Notes under the pieces: model-generated
What the model was told of the DNA's origin: nothing
Seen by the model: only the letters and a program-made list of their open reading frames with translations
The model's database searches: none
Shown here: piece after piece, positions 62,239 to 64,000 of the stretch
Numbering within the stretch: position 1 is the stretch's first letter
Layout: each line of letters starts with the position of its first letter
Assembly (NCBI RefSeq): GCF_002941025.1
Contig: NZ_PTJS01000001.1
Coordinates: 4,779,472-4,843,471 of the forward strand
Direction: 5' to 3'
DNA: 64,000 nucleotides
Origin: Streptomyces sp. QL37
Lineage (GTDB): Bacteria > Actinomycetota > Actinomycetes > Streptomycetales > Streptomycetaceae
Translations under genes and position numbers: made by a program

Positions 62239-63435
62239 TCAGCCCGTCCTCGCCACCCGGGCGGCTATCTTCCGGGCGTCCAGGGCGATCTCCCGCAGCA
62301 TTCCGCTGATCGGGTTGGTGAAGCCGGTGAAGTAGAGCCCCGGTGCGCCGTCCGGGGTGCGGGCGCCGTGCACCACGGGGCGGCCCCGGGTGTCCAGTAC
62401 GCCGAGGTGGCCGACCAGCTTCTCCAGGGCGCGTTCGTATCCGGTGGCCGCGATCACGGCGTCCGGGGTGAGCCGGGTTCCGTCGGCCAGTGCCACGGCG
62501 TCCCCGTCGAACGACTCGACAGCCGCCACGGGTACCACCCGGCCGCGCTTCACCGCGTCGATCAGCCCGACGTCCTGGACGGGGATCGCGCCCTCCTTGA
62601 CCCGGGAGTACAGGCCCGTGTCGGGGCGGGGGAGTCCCTGTTCCGCCAGGTCGGGGACGGAGACGCGGCACATCAGGCTCCCCGCCCGGTCGACGAGTCC
62701 GACCGGCAGCCTGCGGACCAGGACGGCGGTGGCCTGGGCGGGCCACCCGGCCGTGGAGCGGCGCACGATGTGCGGGGTCGTGCGGACCGCGATCCGCACC
62801 CGGGACGCGCCGCCCTCGACCAGGTCCACGGCGATCTCGGCGCCCGTGTTTCCGATGCCGACGACGAGGACGTCCTTGCCGGCGTACGGTGCCGGGCCCC
62901 GGTAGCGCGCGGCGTGCACCAGCTCGCCGGTGAAGTCCTCGCGGCCGGGCCACGAGGGGATCCGCGGGGTGTGGTTGAAGCCGGTGGCCACCACCACCGC
63001 CCGTCCGGTGAGCACCCGGCCCCCGGTCGCGCTCAGCTGCCAGCCCGTGTCGTCGGCGGTCCGCTCGACCCGGGAGACCTCGACGCCCGTCACCACCTCC
63101 AGCTCGTGGTGCTCGGCGTACTTCTCCAGGTAGCGCACCATGTCGTCGCGCGACACCCAGCGCCCGAACCGGCGGGGCATGGCCAGCCCCGGGAGCGCCG
63201 ACCAGCGTCGGATCGTGTGGAGGTGCAGCCGGTCGTAGTGGTGGCGCCAGGACGTCCCGACGCTGTCGGACTTCTCCAGCACCACCGCTCGTACGCCCTG
63301 CTCCCGCAGGGCCGCCGCGGTGGCCAGGCCGCCGGGGCCGCCGCCGATCACATAGACCGGCCGGCCGTCCGTGCGGTCGACGGAGGCGGGCCGGGCTTGA
63401 CGGGCTTCGCCGGGGGCGGGGGTCGATTCGGGCAT
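62239..63435 (-). CDS. Flavin-containing monooxygenase-like oxidoreductase
   Basis: A 398-residue two-dinucleotide-binding flavoprotein. The FAD motif is VIGGGPGGLATAAALREQG (residues ~29-47), and the NADPH motif is VLVVGIGNTGAEIAVDLVEGG, here around 170. The linker FxGxxxHxxxY/D-like ATGFNHTPRIPSWPG is consistent with class B monooxygenases (YUCCA/FMO type). It likely hydroxylates or sulfoxidates a small molecule. ATG 63435; converges with the MFS gene, 10 bp apart, so the pair is unlikely to be co-transcribed. Confidence 0.87.
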   Translation of the reverse strand: MPESTPAPGEARQARPASVDRTDGRPVYVIGGGPGGLATAAALREQGVRAVVLEKSDSVGTSWRHHYDRLHLHTIRRWSALPGLAMPRRFGRWVSRDDMVRYLEKYAEHHELEVVTGVEVSRVERTADDTGWQLSATGGRVLTGRAVVVATGFNHTPRIPSWPGREDFTGELVHAARYRGPAPYAGKDVLVVGIGNTGAEIAVDLVEGGASRVRIAVRTTPHIVRRSTAGWPAQATAVLVRRLPVGLVDRAGSLMCRVSVPDLAEQGLPRPDTGLYSRVKEGAIPVQDVGLIDAVKRGRVVPVAAVESFDGDAVALADGTRLTPDAVIAATGYERALEKLVGHLGVLDTRGRPVVHGARTPDGAPGLYFTGFTNPISGMLREIALDARKIAARVARTG

Positions 63436-63522
63436 GGTTCGGAGCGTAATAGGACATGGACATGATGGGTTCCGGTCCGGGCGGGAATCGGTTGCGAAAT
63501 GATCACGGCCGCGCGGCGGCCC

Positions 63523-64000
63523 TCACAGCCCGGGAGCGCCCCACACCGGGAACCAGCGTGAGAGGTCCTCCTCCACCCGGAGGTCGTCGCCGAGCGTGGC
63601 GCGCACCTGGAGTTCCAGCTGGTTGTCGCGCTTCTCGCCACCGCCGGGCGCCGGGGCGAAGGGATAGAACGTCCCCCTCTTGTAGAGGTAGACCAGCGCC
63701 AGCGAACGTCCCTCCGGGTTCCGGAACCCGATCATCGAGCAGAGCAGGTGGGGGCCGAAGCCGCCGTCCTGGAGGAGGGTGTTGACGGCGTGCAGGTCGT
63801 TGACCAGGGCGGCCGTGTCATCGGGTTCCTGACGGGCGAGCAGCCAGGTGTAGCCGTAGGTGTCCCGGCTGAACTCGACGGGGACCCCGCCCCGCCCCGT
63901 GTCCGCGTCGAGCAGCTCCCGGACGTCCTGCCGGATACGGGCGAACGTGCCGCCCTCCACCCCCGCGAAGCACACCGATCCGAGCCCGGTCGGAGTGAAG
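63523..64000 (-). CDS. pspAB: PspA-associated protein PspAB, C-terminal part (cut by window edge)
   Basis: The last ~159 residues of a protein matching the PspA-associated PspAB family: VCFAGVEGGTFARIRQD, DTYGYTWLLARQEPDD, GPHLLCSMIGFRN and the ending RWFPVWGAPGL. The open frame continues past the window edge, where FTPTGLGS is read, so the start is missing. PspAB accompanies PspA-like envelope-stress proteins in actinobacteria; its own role is unclear. Identification rests on recall of the family. Confidence 0.75.
   Translation of the reverse strand, partial: FTPTGLGSVCFAGVEGGTFARIRQDVRELLDADTGRGGVPVEFSRDTYGYTWLLARQEPDDTAALVNDLHAVNTLLQDGGFGPHLLCSMIGFRNPEGRSLALVYLYKRGTFYPFAPAPGGGEKRDNQLELQVRATLGDDLRVEEDLSRWFPVWGAPGL

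Overview
The base composition (very GC-rich), frequent GTG and TTG starts, ATGA/GTGA start-stop overlaps and gene content (a conservon, F420-type and DinB-type proteins, cytochrome P450s, a LytR-CpsA-Psr protein, an ECF sigma factor with zinc anti-sigma factor and STAS protein) point to a Streptomyces chromosome. Gene order looks like ordinary conserved chromosome with accessory insertions. I found no tRNA, rRNA, CRISPR array, insertion sequence or phage gene.

Layout. 0-4.7 kb: three TetR regulators, two with clear operator-like palindromes, plus a TIM-barrel glycosidase-like protein, a DUF4429/SHOCT protein and a cupin. 4.7-13.6 kb: mixed housekeeping and accessory genes (nuclease/phosphatase, SGNH hydrolase, secreted protein, phosphatase, serine hydrolase, F420-type protein, GNAT, DinB, Uma2) ending in serC. 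13.7-19.1 kb, minus strand: a complete conservon, cvnA-B-C-D followed by two P450 genes, every junction overlapping. 19.6-26.6 kb: LCP cell-wall protein, beta-lactamase-fold esterase, a divergent LysR/EamA pair, DinB, and a VapBC-type module whose toxin gene is wrecked.

26.7-36.9 kb: an eight-gene plus-strand operon resembling the acyclic-terpene (Atu) catabolic set: metal-binding protein, AtuA-like protein, acyl-CoA carboxylase beta and biotinylated alpha subunits, acyl-CoA dehydrogenase, acyl-CoA ligase, enoyl-CoA hydratase and a TetR regulator. A strong dyad overlaps its predicted promoter. 37-40.5 kb: citrate synthase, pdxH, and a divergent TetR/SDR pair with an operator between them.

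40.5-40.9 kb holds the most unusual element: a minus-strand promoter, a 15-nt sequence complementary to the whole 16S rRNA 3' tail, a 12-codon ORF and a terminal hairpin. 41-48.2 kb: PAS protein, SIS protein, DtxR-type metalloregulator, a repeat-bearing 0.8 kb gap, an alpha/beta hydrolase with a LexA-like box and the only TTA codon noticed in the window, and an ABC-2 exporter. 48.3-55.1 kb: small primase-polymerase protein, NsdA-like regulator, Gln/Pro-rich membrane protein, binding lipoprotein, SCO4402-type protein and purU. 55.1-59.3 kb: a signalling group of ECF sigma factor, frame-disrupted zinc anti-sigma factor, STAS protein, EF-hand protein and HATPase. The window closes with a GlxA-type AraC regulator, a small membrane protein, an MFS transporter, a flavin monooxygenase and the 3' part of pspAB.

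Several genes share one start architecture, a -10-like hexamer 6-8 nt before the start codon with no ribosome binding site, suggesting leaderless transcripts.
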